Shown piece after piece: positions 48,485 to 62,231 of a stretch of DNA of 64,000 nt (the first letter of the stretch is position 1; each line of letters starts with the position of its first letter). Where the stretch lies: the NCBI GenBank assembly GCA_026413225.1, contig CM048552.1:82313001-82377000 (forward strand). Direction: 5' to 3'. The notes under the pieces are model-generated. The model was not told where the DNA came from, searched no databases, and saw only the letters and a list, made by a program, of their open reading frames with translations. The position numbers were made by a program, and so were the translations under genes. The DNA is from Otis tarda (taxonomy: Eukaryota > Chordata > Aves > Otidiformes > Otididae).

Positions 48485-51400
48485 AATCTTTGGACTAAAC
48501 ATTTATCAGTTACAAAGCAATTCAAGCCTTTAGATCTCTGAAAGACATTACATGCAGGCATGTTTATTCTCAGTATAAGGTCTTGGTTCAATGGTAGTTC
48601 ACAGAATTACTTCATTGCAGCAGTCAGAGGAACATCATGCTGTGGTTAAGATGGTCACTGATCAAACCAAAGCAAACTTCCCTGCCGACTTGTTTTTCCT
48701 TCCGCTTTCTCTCTGTAAATCAGAAGTATATGTTACAGTTCAGAGAGCAGCTCCAATTAAAATAAAGGTAACAGAGGAACTTGAAAGAGTATCTGTAACC
48801 TTCACGAAGTTACAACCGTTTAATTTAAATACGTATAGTTCCCACACGCTGTAAATTAGCCCCTGCTTGAGTATATCTTTAATCATTTATCAGGATATAG
48901 TTGTAAATAGTCCTCATGTTTTTGATATTAAAGAACATTTAACTTATTTGGATGTTTAATTTTGCGGGGAAATATTTTAATAGTAATTATTTTGATAGAA
49001 TATGTGTTATTTTGCATTCAGAGAATACAGACCAGATTCTAGATATATATTGAAGGCATTGGTCCAGGTCCTGCTATTAGCTACAGAGAAATATATGTGG
49101 AAGACCATAGCTGAGTAGCCAGCAACTTTAAAAAAGCCATACATCTGCTATCTGACAGCAGAATCTGAATCAAAGCAATTGTCTAGCAAATGAAGTAAAA
49201 CTGTTGTTTACTATGAGACTGGGCAGACTGAAATCATATTCATCTTTGTGCTCTCCCAGTTGCCCCAAGCACATAAGCATGTATTCATTGTTGAGACCAC
49301 ATGGACTCAGAGATTGCACTGATCGTTAAGGATGTTGTGTAATTCATGCTGCGCAACTGAGGTTTTGTGGCTCAAAACAAGGCAAGATGTTCATTCCAAG
49401 TTCTGGTGGAAAGCTCCAGCAGAAACATGTCAAACAGAAAAAATCAGTCATCGGTAGACTTTAACTAAAGAGTTTAGTCACAGTTAACGTGAGCTTTTAA
49501 ACTGCATCTTTGTGGAAGTAATAGTCATCACTGGGGTTGTGATAATGTCAGAGCTTGTTGAGATGAAGTTTATGGGTAACTATCTATTAGAAGTCCTGAG
49601 CCATAATGAAGTCTTTCAGCATTTATCATAATAGCATTAATAAATATACATATTGTGGGCATTAGTGAAGCTGTCACAAGTATTTTCCAGATATTTGATC
49701 ATAATTTAGCATTAGTCAGGCATGATTTAATGGACACCAAAGGCTTTATTCCCTTAAAAATCCCTTCTTGTTTTGTGAGTCTCATTGCTGTTATATGATT
49801 TAATATTCATTTTCATGACACTAGTCATGTGGTATTGATTTAGATATTGCACATTGCCATTGGGACTCCATTTTAATTCAGCATTAGTGTAGAATTAAAA
49901 TGTAAAACAAAAGTGTTAGCATTTAAGTTAAAAGTCTGCCTAAAATATTTACATTTGGTGAAATTCTGCTGCCCCCACTGAGTCAAGAAGTCAATCCAGA
50001 TCTTGCTTAAGGGTGCAGACTCATAAACAGATGTCATGATGCTTTTTATTTTAGCAACCAAAAGTATTTCTGAAGTATTTAGAAGACCTAAAGTAGAACA
50101 AAGTTCTTTGCAAGGGTAAAGAACGTATACTTAGCTACCTAAAGTCAGTGAGGTGTTTGGCTTTGATTTCAGTAGTGACAAAATCAACTCCAAAGATTTT
50201 GCCACCTGTGTAAATATCAAAATGATGTTGTTCTACATCAAGGGGAGACTCTGGCTAAATTTAAACTTCCCTATAGTGGACTTTTCTTCTACTTTTAAGC
50301 CACAAAGCAAATGACTTAAGAGGAGAATCATATGGTGTATGATTTATACCTGTGTATTGCCCACCATGATGTCAGTATCTCATGCGTGAACAGACTACAG
50401 AATCCTTACTCTGAGCATAGAAAGCTCTCATTTGTGCCAGTGAAAATTCTACGCATAAGGCTTTCACGATAGTGCTCTTGATTTGTTTGTGATTTCTTTT
50501 CCCCAAACCTAGTGCAGTCTCACTGAAATCCAGTAAAATACAGCTGTAAACTTCAATTATCTGCATATCACCTCAGATATATTACTCAAGAGAATTTTCC
50601 CATTCATACCAAGCTGACAAAGTTTATGCTCATTAGGGCTTGTATATCTTTTATTTTTGATAAAAATGAGATGTAGTCACTATAATTAGACTTTAAGAAA
50701 GCTATTTAAAAACCTGTATTTTTTTTTTTTTGCTGAGTTGTGGCCTTGGTAATTCAGAGTAGCACACAGTTAAGTACAATCCACTTTTCTCCCATTCATT
50801 TGTCTGTGAGATCCTCCTGTGGAGGAGAAACAAATAATAGTCTTGAAGTTGCTTTGATCAGAGGGGAAGAGGGAAGAAACTTCTTACACTGTCCAATTTT
50901 AAACATGTTAACTTCACCTCCTAACTGGCAGCAGTGCACAAGGTGATGGGACACTCAATATGCTGAAGAGTAGAGGTATACCCCAGATATACCCCAGTTC
51001 AAATGGTATATCCAGAAAGTGCTCCACTAGCACCTATTGTTCATCTATGGTACCCACATTCTGTTCTCAGAACAGAGAAAATGAGGATAGCTAGAGGATT
51101 TAGAGGTAGACCAGAAGATATAGAAACAAAGGAAAAATAGGGAAGAAAAGTCTGCATTTGTGTGTGTGACAAGGACAAAATTCTACCCAGAATGTTTCTA
51201 AAGATGTTTACAAAAGCGTCAGTTCTAATAAAAATAATGAGTCCAGACCCTGGGCCCTTTCTCTCCCAGGACAGAGCACTTAATCTAAAACTGCCCAAGC
51301 AAATAATCCTGAGTAGAGAAAGAAATCACGCAGCTGCTGGACACCACATGCTCTCCAGGTTCCCTCACTCCATCTCCCCACCTCCAGCTTTCTGTTCTTT

Positions 51401-54400
51401 CTGCTAAAGGTGATATACAGCACATTTATGCAAAATGGAACCCGTAGTGAGACTCTGTGGTGATCCATCTAGTTTCTAGGTAGCAGTTCTCCACTTGCCC
51501 TTGCTGGCAGAGTAGCAACCTCAGAGATCAGATAACACAGCACAGTGAGACCTCTCATTTGTACATTTCAAAATCTGTTGTCAGCAGTGCAGTGCAAAGC
51601 CTAGCAAACTGCAGGGCAATTCCTCTCTTGAGTTAGTGGAAGTGTCTTAAGACCTCCCTGTAGCATAATTGCTCTAGCTCTGCTTCACGGAACAGAGTGA
51701 GGAAGTGAAATGAGAGTTATTATGTGTGAGAGATGAGAAGAGATGGGGAAAAGATATGAGGAGAAGCAGAGAAACAAGGACTCATCTGAATGAACCATTC
51801 ATGTCCTAAACTGCCTTGTGTTCTTATTTGTCGAGAAGATTAAGATTTGTTGCAGCCTTGCTTGACACTGGGGCTATTTAGATTTCTTCACTGACACTCT
51901 ATTGTCCTGCTAATACATCTTTATAATCCTGTTCTCATGAGTTATTGTTTGGTCCAGGAAACACAGGAAAGCTAGAATTACAGAATAGTTACAGAAACAT
52001 AACTGTTTTATGATTTTTTATGAAAGCTTAAAATATTTTAGGAAAACTGATGCAAGCTTTAGAAAGCATCATTTCTTAGAAGTATCTCGTCAAGGATGCT
52101 GACAATTTTGTATCATTGAATGCTGTATGATAGACATCACAGCTACAAAAATCTCAGATTTTACATTCTGAAAACCTGTGAATATTTAAGAATACCAGAA
52201 CATAAAGATATTTATTTAAGTATTCAATATAAATACTCTCCACCACATTCTTCTTCAGGTATGCTTATACTTTAAATTCAAGTACTATTTTTCTGTGCTG
52301 GCCGTTCCTGATGAGAATAGCTTTCATTGCGGGCTTGAAAAATCTCCTCAGGTTTTTAGATGAAATTTATGTATATGAGTTCAATACGATCATAAACAGT
52401 TCCATAATAATGATGCATTAAAAATATGGTTCTAGACTGCATCATTTGTCCAGTCAGATCAACTCTCTTTTCTACTGCTGGCCAGTGCCCAATCTACAGA
52501 AAGATATATGCCAAATCTTACACAGAAAGCTGAATTAGAATTCAGTGCCAATTGGGAATGCTTTTTTCACTGTCACTACTATTTTGTACTTCAGGGCTGC
52601 TCCAGCAGCTTTGCAAGAGCAAATAATGATGAACATTGACTTTATGTTTATAGATACCTGACTGGTAAATATAAACTGCTCTTTTGCACCAGAGTTAACT
52701 ATACAAAGCCTTTTTTAAACCTCTAGAAATGTTACCTGAAATTAGAGTCTTTTGTAAGTCAAGTCTGTGGTGAGTATAGACAAAAAATTTACTATGTACA
52801 GTGTGCCATATGTAAAAAAAAAGGCATGTGTATAAAACTCCAGACATGCTTTAGCCTTTTGTTTAGATTGCCATTACTCTACTAACCTGGTGAAATCCTG
52901 ATGTTCAAGGCCACATGATGAGCCACTGGTTCACTGTAGTGGTGCACTATGAATTTCATCACACTATGCTACATTACTTATGAGTCTTCTGCAATCCTTT
53001 TCAGAGTCTTGTCATCTGACAAGAGATATCTTCAATAACATGTTCTTCAGGGGTTATGCTTCAAATATAAATGAAAATAAGCCTTTTAATCCCCATCCAA
53101 ACATAACACTGAGCAAAGGCCTAACAGACACTGATTTTTGCTAGAGGTCTAGGGTTTCTTTTACCACAATCTCAATATATGCAAAGCTTTCTATTCTATT
53201 GAATACATATGGCTCAGCAACACGATGAATTCAGCACTTTCCTCACTGCCTCTGCCAGTCACTAGCATGTAGAACTGACTTCCTCAAGCTCTACTATTTG
53301 ATAAGTAGTTTAGCAGCAAAGATCTTGTATAACATTTGTTACTGAGGAATTTCTAACTGAACCATGCTTGTTTCTGTATTATGTTCTCTAAACATCCCAA
53401 TCATAGTGTGGTTTAGACTATGGAAACAGTTCCACATGGCAGCTGAGAACAGAGTAGCACATACTGTTCTGGTTGACAACACATGGAAGCCTAGAGTAAT
53501 ATTACCTAAAGAGGAAACAGTTAAAACATATTTATTCTTAGGGTTCTGGCACAATAACATCATGTTGGGCTTCCCAGAGCCAGTCCTTTAGCTATTGTTA
53601 GTAGAAGCTGATTGAGGTCCCTCCTATCAGATTTGGAAGGAGTCAGTCCTGAACCCTCCTGAACGGAGACAGAGAATGAGGAAGAACTGAGAAACAACGA
53701 AAGTATTGGGGAATGAGTCTTGCAAAGGTTAGCTGCTCCAGAGGGGCTAAGTCTTTAGACAAGTCTATAATATGCTACCAGTAGTTGCCTCAGGCTCATC
53801 ATGGCTAGTGATAGGCAACTTAGGAATCAAGGAAATAGTTGTATAGCTTGCACACAGGAAACACAGCTTGTAGTAGCTTTTCTTACTACCTGTCATGAGT
53901 TCTCTGTAGGCATCAAGTGTCTATAGGAGGTCATGGGTGAGGATGTGCCAGGAATACAGTCCAGGAAGCTTTGTTCACCCTCCACTAACCCGCTGGACTT
54001 CAGTGCAGAGATGAATAGTAGAGCAGTACGTTTGTATTGTGCTTCTGCCTCACCAGGCGTATCACAACTCAGAGCTGCACTGTTAGTCTTCCTCGACCAC
54101 CAGGCTACATGTGTGGTAGCAGAGGAGAGGCCTAACACCATGGCTTGGGTCAAAGACAACTGCCCTAAGTTTGACAAAGAAGCAGCTTGTGGGCAGGTCC
54201 AGATATTATAGCAAAGCCTGGATACTTGTACTATGTATTATGCCTCAATAGTTTTCCTTACTGAAGAATGAGTTTTGGGTTGACCTGAAATGATGCAGTG
54301 ATTTTGGTGAAACTTGTCTGAAGATTTTAATCAAAAGAAACTCTTTGGGTAGATATACTAACTCAAGCGCAGTAAGGATCTTTATCCTTTATGAGAATAC

Positions 54401-55154
54401 TGACACACCAATTTTGGATGTGAAGGACCTTTTACCCTTCCCCTGTTCCACATCTAAGGGCATCACCACATTAAGAGTATTCTGGTTTAGACTGATGGAA
54501 GGAGGTTCCCTAGTCTGGCTAGCTGGTGTTCAAAAATCAATATCACTGCGTAAGAACTGACCAGGTCAATAGACATGAGAAAGAGTAACTGTAGGTTAGT
54601 GCGTTCACTGTTGTGGTTAGGATGCTTACCTGGAAACTGGAATACCTTGGTTCCTGCTCTTGTGCCAGTGATCACTTAAGCACATTGTAAAAATCAGAGT
54701 TACTTCAAAGGAGAGACTGAAAAGCTGTCCAGCTCTGGCACAGAGTGTGGAGGCCAGGGCATTCTTCTGGGAGCTGGGGATTTGAAACATCTCCGTGAGA
54801 GAAGGCAGTGAATCTAAATCTCTGATACTCTGGGTAAGCAGCTTAAGCACTGGGTTAGGTAGAAAGAGTGACACTTCTTTGTTATTCTTCAATGTTACTA
54901 ATGAAGCTTTTAATTTCCAATACTTTGCTTTTGTTAGAATTAAAACAAAAATATTTCCTTTGACTCATAACAATGTTTTTTTCTTTTGCTTCTCTAAGGA
55001 AAAAAAAAGAAAAAAGAAAAGACTTAGTTTCAAGGCTAAATGCTTTGTTTGTTTGGACTAAGAACTGAAAATTTCATTATTTGCACAAAGTATTAACTGA
55101 GGCTAAGAGCTTAACAGGATTCATAAAGAACTGAATATCACATAGAGAAAAAGG
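48485..55154. other. Gene-free AT-rich sequence
   Basis: No supported exon, RNA gene or transposon. A T-run lies near 50,719-50,731 and an A-run near 52,814-52,822. Near 50,975-51,015 there is a small direct repeat of ATACCCCAG. Open frames of 60-94 codons are unrecognised. The words just before 55,155 (CTAAGAGCTTAACAGGATTC) may belong to an old repeat that I cannot place. Confidence 0.5.
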
Positions 55155-55465
55155 AAGTTACAAGTGCTTTGGAGGACTGGACCAGAGTGCTAAAGATCTT
55201 GAAAAATTGGGAAACTGGTCTAAAATATACAAAAAGAAGCTCAGTAAAGCCAAGCACAAAGTGCTTGGAAGGAACAATTAAGAAGGAACAATCAAACATA
55301 CATATAAAGCAACAGATAATTGCTAGGCAGATGTACTACAAAAAAAAAAAAAAGGATCACTGTGAGTGACAGAGCATCAACAATATAAAGCTGTTACAAC
55401 AACAGATCTCACTGTGTGATGTATTCAGAGGTCCTTCATGGCTAAGACACCACTTCAGCATACCT
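55155..55465 (+). mobile_element. Old CR1 LINE fragment (middle of ORF2)
   Basis: TGCTTTGGAGGACTGGACC, AAGATCTTGAAAAATTGGGA, CAAAGTGCTTGGAAGGAACA, CAGAGCATCAACAATATAAA and GTGTGATGTATTCAGAGG follow the order of an ancient CR1 ORF2 segment (the dimer DLDRLE...[10 protein letters not shown], the CIKR region). No 3' tail is present, so this is an internal remnant. An A14 run at about 55,341-55,354 interrupts it. It matches the same ancient CR1 type as the copy at 19,690-20,362. Confidence 0.7.
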
Positions 55466-58400
55466 ATGATGCCATGGTCTCAGCAAGTGCATTCTGTGTC
55501 ATTTTTAGTGCTACAGTTCAAGAAAGGTGTAGCCTTCCTGGTAAAACAAAGGAACAGAAAAGTGACCAGACATGGAAAAGACTGAAAGGCTGCTCACTTT
55601 TAACAGAGAAGAGTGAAGGCACAAGGCAAAGTGCATGACTTCATGTAAGATCAAGCAGTTAGTGTCTTCTTCCATGAGCAGATGAACAAAGATTGATTCC
55701 CTCTTACATTTCAGCAAAGATATAGGTTACATAACCTTTTAAAAAGCAGGTGAGGGGTGCTTTATTTTCTTCACAATAAGATGCGACCACCGAAGGGGTT
55801 GTAGAAGCTCTCTCACCCCTTTTTTTTTGGATGTGATTTCTCAAGACACCCAGAGTCACATTGGTAAGAAATGAAAATAAACTGCACGGTCCTGTTAACG
55901 TACCATCATGAATGTAAGTCTTAACTGGGTCTTTAAACCCTGTTTGCTGCACAAATGTTGTACAAGGATGTGGAGGTTCACTGCAAACCACCCACAACTG
56001 CAATTCCATCAACCAAAATGACATCACAGGCAAATACCAAGTAACCTTCTCTGATTGCAGCAGGAGTATGTCTGCAAAGTTGTCCTAAAGCTAGTGCTGC
56101 CATGGCATGATATGAAATATGTGCAGTCACTCCGAGGCTTATATTGAGATCAGAAGCTATTTCCTCATGCGATGCCCCGCAGCTAGCAGGCAAGGGGCAT
56201 CTGACCACTGCAAATAGACTCGGTCAGGGTTGGTGGAGTAGGAATGAAGCAACCTATAAGACACGCTCCTGCCCCCTTCCCCTCCCCTCGATTAAAAGAC
56301 CTTTTTTTACTGTTCTTTTTGTTACTAACGCATTGCTGCTTCTGTTTCTTATTACTTTGTGTTCCTTTTATATCACTTAAACAGTTGAAAGGGCTCTTAA
56401 AGCAAGTGTCAATAACCCTTCTGCATTCTTAATCACTACTCTATGTGTTCAGAGAAGAGTAAAATGATATAAATAAGAAGGTCCAAAGTGTGAAATTAAA
56501 CCCTGAACTGGGAAAAATAAAAATTCTCTCCCTGGTTTATGGCCTTCGCAGGTGGAAAGGAATTGGTCAGGACATGAAACCTCTAGATTTGCACCAGCAA
56601 TATATTGGAGTGGGGGTAGGGAAAGTGTGCTGAACTGTCCCTCAATTTTATCTGCTCTCCTCTTCTTGGTTAAAAATTACCAGGACTACATTACAGCTGG
56701 GAAGTCTGGGCAAAAGTTACCCTACAGACTCATCCATTAAGTTCCTCACTGGGCAACAGGTGTTATTCTTGTTCAGCAACAGGAGGCTTCCTTAGTCCTG
56801 GCCACAAGAGGACACAGATAGTCTGAAAACTTTCCTTTAAGGAAAGCCCATGGGGTAATTTGAGTTACAACTTAGAGGAAAATAAAGCCTCTTAAAACTC
56901 AATGGCTTTCTTCCACACTGAGACCAGAATTGCCAAGATTTTTGCCCACTGAGGCTTGTTATAGCCAGCTTCTAAACCCTTGAAAGTACAGCTTTCCAAC
57001 AGAAATACTGACACTGACATAACAACAGCAGTGCAAATGAGGCTGCAATAACACTGCTGGGTCCCATAAAGGAGAAGGTGCTATGCAGGGGAAAGCATTC
57101 ACCTGGAACTCATGTGTTTGGCATGACATCCACATCACTCTCTACCTCCAATATTATTTTCCAGTATTTCACATTCTGTGCAAAAAGAATAACTTTGGTT
57201 CCTGGGAATCTCTAAAACTTTCTGTGCCTTTTATCTTGGTGGCTTTCCTCAACTTTCCCCTAAGGTTTTCCCAAAGACAGTTGACACTATCTTTTTTATT
57301 ATTATTTATTACAGTATATGGCAAGTAATAGAGAATAAACTGTAATTTTTTCAGCTGGAGCAAAATTTAAATATTATAAAATCAAGCAGATATAAGCACA
57401 TCAAAATGACACCTCAAGAAGTGAACACAATCTGTTGCAATTGGTATTGCTCAACTCTGAAGGAGGGAAGCAGATAAGAGAACTAGAAAACACTCCAGAT
57501 TTCAAAATATCCTTTATTCCCATGATTAGCAGTGGTATAATACAGCATCAAAGATTTTGGTCACTTAACGTGAATAGAGCATGTTGACAGATGGAGGAAC
57601 TCTACTGTGCTAATGTTTGCCCCAGGCTAGTAGGGGAGGGAGAACTCACCTGACACTGATGCAAATGCACATCCTGCACAGCCTTTACTGCGGCCTACAT
57701 GTGGTATCAGTACAATTTAGTGTGGGATTAATTAGTCACAGGATAGCATTGAAGTCAAGCATTTAGCAAGATTAACAAAGGGACTGAACACTTATATAAT
57801 AAAGAATATAATCTACAGTTATATCAGGAAGAAGTGGGGGAAAGGAAAATACACTCAGGAGTTACTGGAAGGAAAAGCAAAGCCTCATGATTTAGAGTGT
57901 AATCTCTCCTCCAAGTGAAGCATAAGGAAAGAACTCCCCCCTTGGTCAACAATGTTCAATTAATGGCTTCTTGCAAATGAGCCATCTAGTGCAATGCACT
58001 ACAAGAGAAAGAATATAAGGATGACTGGACTGGTGATCTAACAGGTGATCCTGTTCCTATGCCATCATTACTGAACCTTTTAGGGTAAGAGTGTGGGTAC
58101 AAAAATTACTCTCTTCTAGGAGGGAAGACAACCATAGATGCAAACTGCTTTTATTGTTTTGATAATGTTAAACTCTTTGCTAGGAGATGAGCAAACCTCA
58201 ATTGCCATGGGACAATGGCATGACCAACAAGTTTCTGGCTTTGCACCTCCAGAAGAACGCAGCACGCACAGGTTTGATACTGTGGTATTACAATAGGGGA
58301 CCTTAAGAAACCTTGATATCTCTTGAGAAAGTGAGCACAGGGGTGAACCTAGGTACATCAAATTTTAGGTCAAGAATATCTGCTTTGCTTGTCCTCTTAT

Positions 58401-61083
58401 TCTTGATTAGAAGGAGGCATGCCTTTACTGTGCTCGTGCACCTCTTCAATAACATAAACACAGAGCATGGTAGCAGTCACCTACACTTCTGATTGAAAAG
58501 GAACACTCCTCTGTGAGAGACTGAGTGCCCTCATGCTCCCCGCTGCCTCCCTGACACTGCTGCTGAGGTTAGATGTGTGCAGTGACTCAGTGTCTCTCCA
58601 CTTTTATTGGGAAGTTGGGAAGCCATCCTTGTTGCAAACCCTCTGACAGCCACAGGAGTGTGGCTGTGAACAGGAGTTTAAGATCTTTCGTATGATACCC
58701 TTAGCAGGCAGATCTCAACTTAAAACCTTTTTTGGCTTTTGTCACACCATAACTTTAACGCCCATGTTTCATAGCCTCACTGTATTCAGCTATCTTCATC
58801 ACACGTCAAAGGGGTTTTTTGGAGACCTACTTTGATGCCACCTGGGATATTAAAAAGCCAAAAATCCCCTTTCAGACTGAACAGTTACAAACTGACCCAG
58901 GGTTATAAATCTGTACAACACAAACGGGTACCCCACACATTGTCTCTGTAAGCCTAAAGTCTTAGGTTTTATTTTTACGTATTATGTATTTCTAGATTTC
59001 ATTTTATTATATTTCTTTTATTGCCAGATTTATTTGCCAAAACAATGAACAGAATAGTTATTACAGTCATTTTGTCTCCTTTACAGAACAGTTAGTAGCT
59101 CAATCTTTTGGAGGGTATTTTTAGGTATATTAGATTATAGTCTCAAGAAGTAATAGAGAAGTTAAAGGAAAAGTTGAAGGAATTTAAGAATCACAGGACA
59201 AACAGAAAATTAACCACAAATTCAACAAGATGAAGACTGGAAGAAAAACAATGCCTTTGAGTTTTGTTTCACTATACTGTTAGAGAATCCATCTTGGGAA
59301 TTTGGGAAAGTATACTTTATAGGGATACACAAAGAAAACACATTAACAGCTGCTCTTTTTGGTTTAACAAAGAATTATAAGAAGGTTCTAAGAAGCCTCT
59401 TTAGAACTATAACTAATAAGTGGAAAATTTTCAGCATGCAAGGCTTTCCCTGTAGGAATATGTCACTGAAAAAAATCCTTTTGTATTAAATTTTCCTTTT
59501 ACTTCACATCTTCTTTAGGCTTCTAATGTTAACTTGTAGTGTAAAATGGGGTTTTCAAGACTACCTATAATACATGAACTCCTTTTTTCTATTAATGTGC
59601 ATTGTACATCTAGACCTACTGATGACTAACACTCCCAGTCTTCATAAAAATAAATGCTGGTGGCTAGTTTTATTCTCATGGTTTCAGTGGAAGGGAAGAC
59701 TTTAGATTTAGAAACATAGGTTAATGTAACTTAATGTTAACAAGTTTTAGTGCTGTAAACTGACAAAATTGAAAGCGTGCATGGGGAAGATTATTTTCTA
59801 TAAGAAGCCCAGTGTAGTTTGGAAGATTTTTCTTTTTTAATGCAGAGATACATCAAGTGTGATTTTCTTGTCCCTGTCTAAGTGTACATTTACATTTGTC
59901 CACATTAGGCTTGTCTGTAATTAATGGAAAGAAATACACAATTCAGGGCATGATTAATCTTAAGGTTTTGATATCTTTCCTTGTGCACATTTCTCCAAAT
60001 GAAAAAGTATGTGGACACCAAATATATATTTAGTGTTGAGATGCCAACACCTATGTTTGCAATTTCTTGAGAGCAAATACTCATATTTGCATTTGCGATA
60101 TCCAGAGCAAGAGTTAGAGTGCATATGCATATTTTCTTGTGCAAATGAAAGTACACACAATGGCATAAGTGACAATGAAATAAATTGGAAAACTAAAGTA
60201 CGATAGATAAAACTAACTATGTTCACAGTGCAATTCAGAGGTGTGGACACAGCTCTTTAGACATATCAGAACTTCCTTAATATTAATAAGCTTTGATACA
60301 GAAAGCAATGCAGCTGCAGCATTACCTGGTTCTACATGAGCTGAACAAAACCTCCTGATGCTCTGGGTAAGCAAATAATAGCTTAGTACTCATAGCAGTA
60401 ACTGTAATGATAGGGTTTTCAGCCATCTCATTCAGAGTATATTGAAGTATGCCTACAGAAGTTGCAATAGCACTGGTGGACTGCAAATCCTGAGTACCAG
60501 ATATAAATTCACATAGACAACAATATGTTCAGATCTGTGCAAGGCAGTCAATGCCTGAGATACTCATGCCACCATGATTAGTGGAGAGGGGGATAGGAAA
60601 TTACAGCCCACTCCTTCCTCCACTGGGAGCAAAGGGAAATGAAACAATCCTCCAAGATACTTCCCAAGGAAGAAAGAGACAAATTCCCTCTGAGGTGAAA
60701 GACAGAACAACCCCACAGCTCTGTTTGCTTCATCGTAAAGGTTCCACACATCCATAAAAAGACTTAAGTGATGGGACTCTAACTTTCAGCATTAAGAGCA
60801 CACATGTATCAAGATTTTGCATTGAGCCAAATGCCGGAGCTGTTCAGTGCTACAGACGGGAGGACTGAGAGCATCATAATTTAGCAAGGAGCAAAAAGAA
60901 ACCATCACCACCAAAGTCTATTTGATTTCCTCAGGGTGGCACATCTATAAACAAGGATAGTGCTAGGTGCTCTGCATTTTTTGGACTACAAAATTTATTC
61001 TGGATCTTCTGTTAGGTATTTCTAGCTTTCAGAATGTACACTTCAGCTATGCTTTGTGGATTACAAGGACAGAAGAGAATTGT
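55466..61083. other. Gene-free sequence with one unrecognised open stretch
   Basis: Mostly AT-rich and unremarkable. On the minus strand between about 55,704 and 56,208 two overlapping open frames (109 and 76 codons) of fairly ordinary protein composition occur, for example EEIASDLNISLGVTAHISYH and MAALALGQLCRHTPAAIREG. I do not recognise them. On the plus strand the same area ends with a TATA-like ACCTATAAGACACG near 56,251 and ATTAAAAGAC near 56,291. This could be a decayed coding or repeat fragment of unknown origin, or chance. The remainder to 61,083 holds no recognised gene or element. Confidence 0.4.
61079..61083. repeat. Left target-site duplication ATTGT
   Basis: The five bases directly left of the LTR are identical to the five bases directly right of it at 62,227-62,231. 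A 5-bp duplication is expected for ERVL-type integration. Confidence 0.88.
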
Positions 61084-62226
61084 TGTCGTAGTTCAGCCCC
61101 GATCAGGACCAGACTACGCAGTCTCTCTCTCGCTCCCCCCACCCTCTGAGAGAACAGGGAGAGAAAATATAAGGAAAAATGGCTCGAGGTTTGAGATAAG
61201 GACAGGAAGAAATCCTTAAAGTTACCATCACGGGCAAAACAGACTCGACTTGGGGAAAAATACTCATTTATTACTACAAACAGCAGGATAATGAGACAGA
61301 GAACAAGATAACCTCCCCCCACCCCTCCCTCTTCCCAAGCTTAACATTATCTCTACTACCTTCCCCTCCCGAGCGGCACAGGGGGGAAGAGGGAATGGGG
61401 GTTGCGGTCAGTTCATCATACGTTGTTTCACACTGCTGCTTCATGGTTGGGGGAAGAACTCCTCACATTCCTCCCCTGCTCCGTTGTGGGGTCCCACCCA
61501 TACACCACAGTCCTTCGTGGAACTGCTCCGGCGTGGGTCATCTCTTCCACTGGGTGCAGTCTCTCCAGAATGGCTGTCCCAGCGGGCCCTCCACAGGCCA
61601 CAGCCACCTTCAGGCATCCACCTCCCCCGGTACGGGGTCCTTCATGGGCTCCAAGTGGATCTCTGCTCCTCCGTGGACCTCCATGGGCTGCAGGGGGACA
61701 ACCTGCTCCACCATGGTCGTCACCACAGGCTGCAGGGGAATCTTGGCCAGGAGCCGCATTACTCCTCCCCCTCCTTCTGAACTGACCTTGGCGTCTGCAG
61801 CCGTTCCTCACAACAGGCTGGCAGATGTCTCTCAGGATCTTTTTACATCTTATTCACTTCTCATCTCCTCTCCACTTCTTGCAGCCGGGCTGGACCGAGT
61901 CGGGCCCAGTCGGCTGCCTGGCAAGAGGCCAGAGGGTGAGGCCTGCAAGGCCCATGAGGCCTGTGCCTCCCCCTCTGTGCCTCTGCCCCCACTCAGCTTC
62001 TTCACATCTTCTCTTCTCTTTTTTTTTTTTTCTGTTTTCCCCTTCTTAAATACGTTATCACAGAGGCGTTATCACGGAACATTCTGCTACCAATCGGCTC
62101 GGCCTTGGCCAGCAGCGGGTCCGCCCTAGGCCCAGCCGAGTCCACTGAACAAAGGGGAGCGACTTCTAGCAGTTTCCTACAGAAGCTACCACCTTAGGCC
62201 CCCCCTCACTAAACAAAACCACGACA
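61084..62226 (-). mobile_element. Solo LTR of the same family as 12,707-13,852, opposite orientation, about 1.14 kb
   Basis: On the minus strand the element begins TGTCGTGGTTTTGTTTAG at 62,226 and ends GAACTACGACA at 61,084. It has the same parts as the plus-strand copy: TATA-like GTATTTAAGAAG near 62,047-62,055, an A-rich run, a GC-rich middle of imperfect ~30-bp units, the AATAAA signal (TTTATT at 61,267-61,272 on plus) and TTTTGCCCGTGA. The flanking 5-mers are ATTGT on both sides, a perfect target duplication. That proves an independent insertion and a simple solo LTR after internal recombination. The plus-strand frame of 244 codons across it runs antisense to the LTR and is not taken as a gene. 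Age appears modest, judged from the close match to the other copy. Confidence 0.92.
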
Positions 62227-62231
62227 ATTGT
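62227..62231. repeat. Right target-site duplication ATTGT
   Basis: Identical to 61,079-61,083 and in direct orientation, immediately after the LTR end ACGACA on the plus strand. Confidence 0.88.

Noticed and set aside
56244-56300. TATA-like plus ATTAAA pair as a complete LTR
   Set aside because: No TG...CA ends, duplication or family blocks could be found around it.
61395-62129. Plus-strand open frame of 244 codons
   Set aside because: It runs antisense across the GC-rich core of a solo LTR, where several frames are open together because of tandem units, and shows no protein family features.
47910-62226. The LTRs as two ends of one provirus
   Set aside because: The elements are of different groups or opposite orientation, with no gag, pol or env-like sequence between them and with separate flanking duplications.
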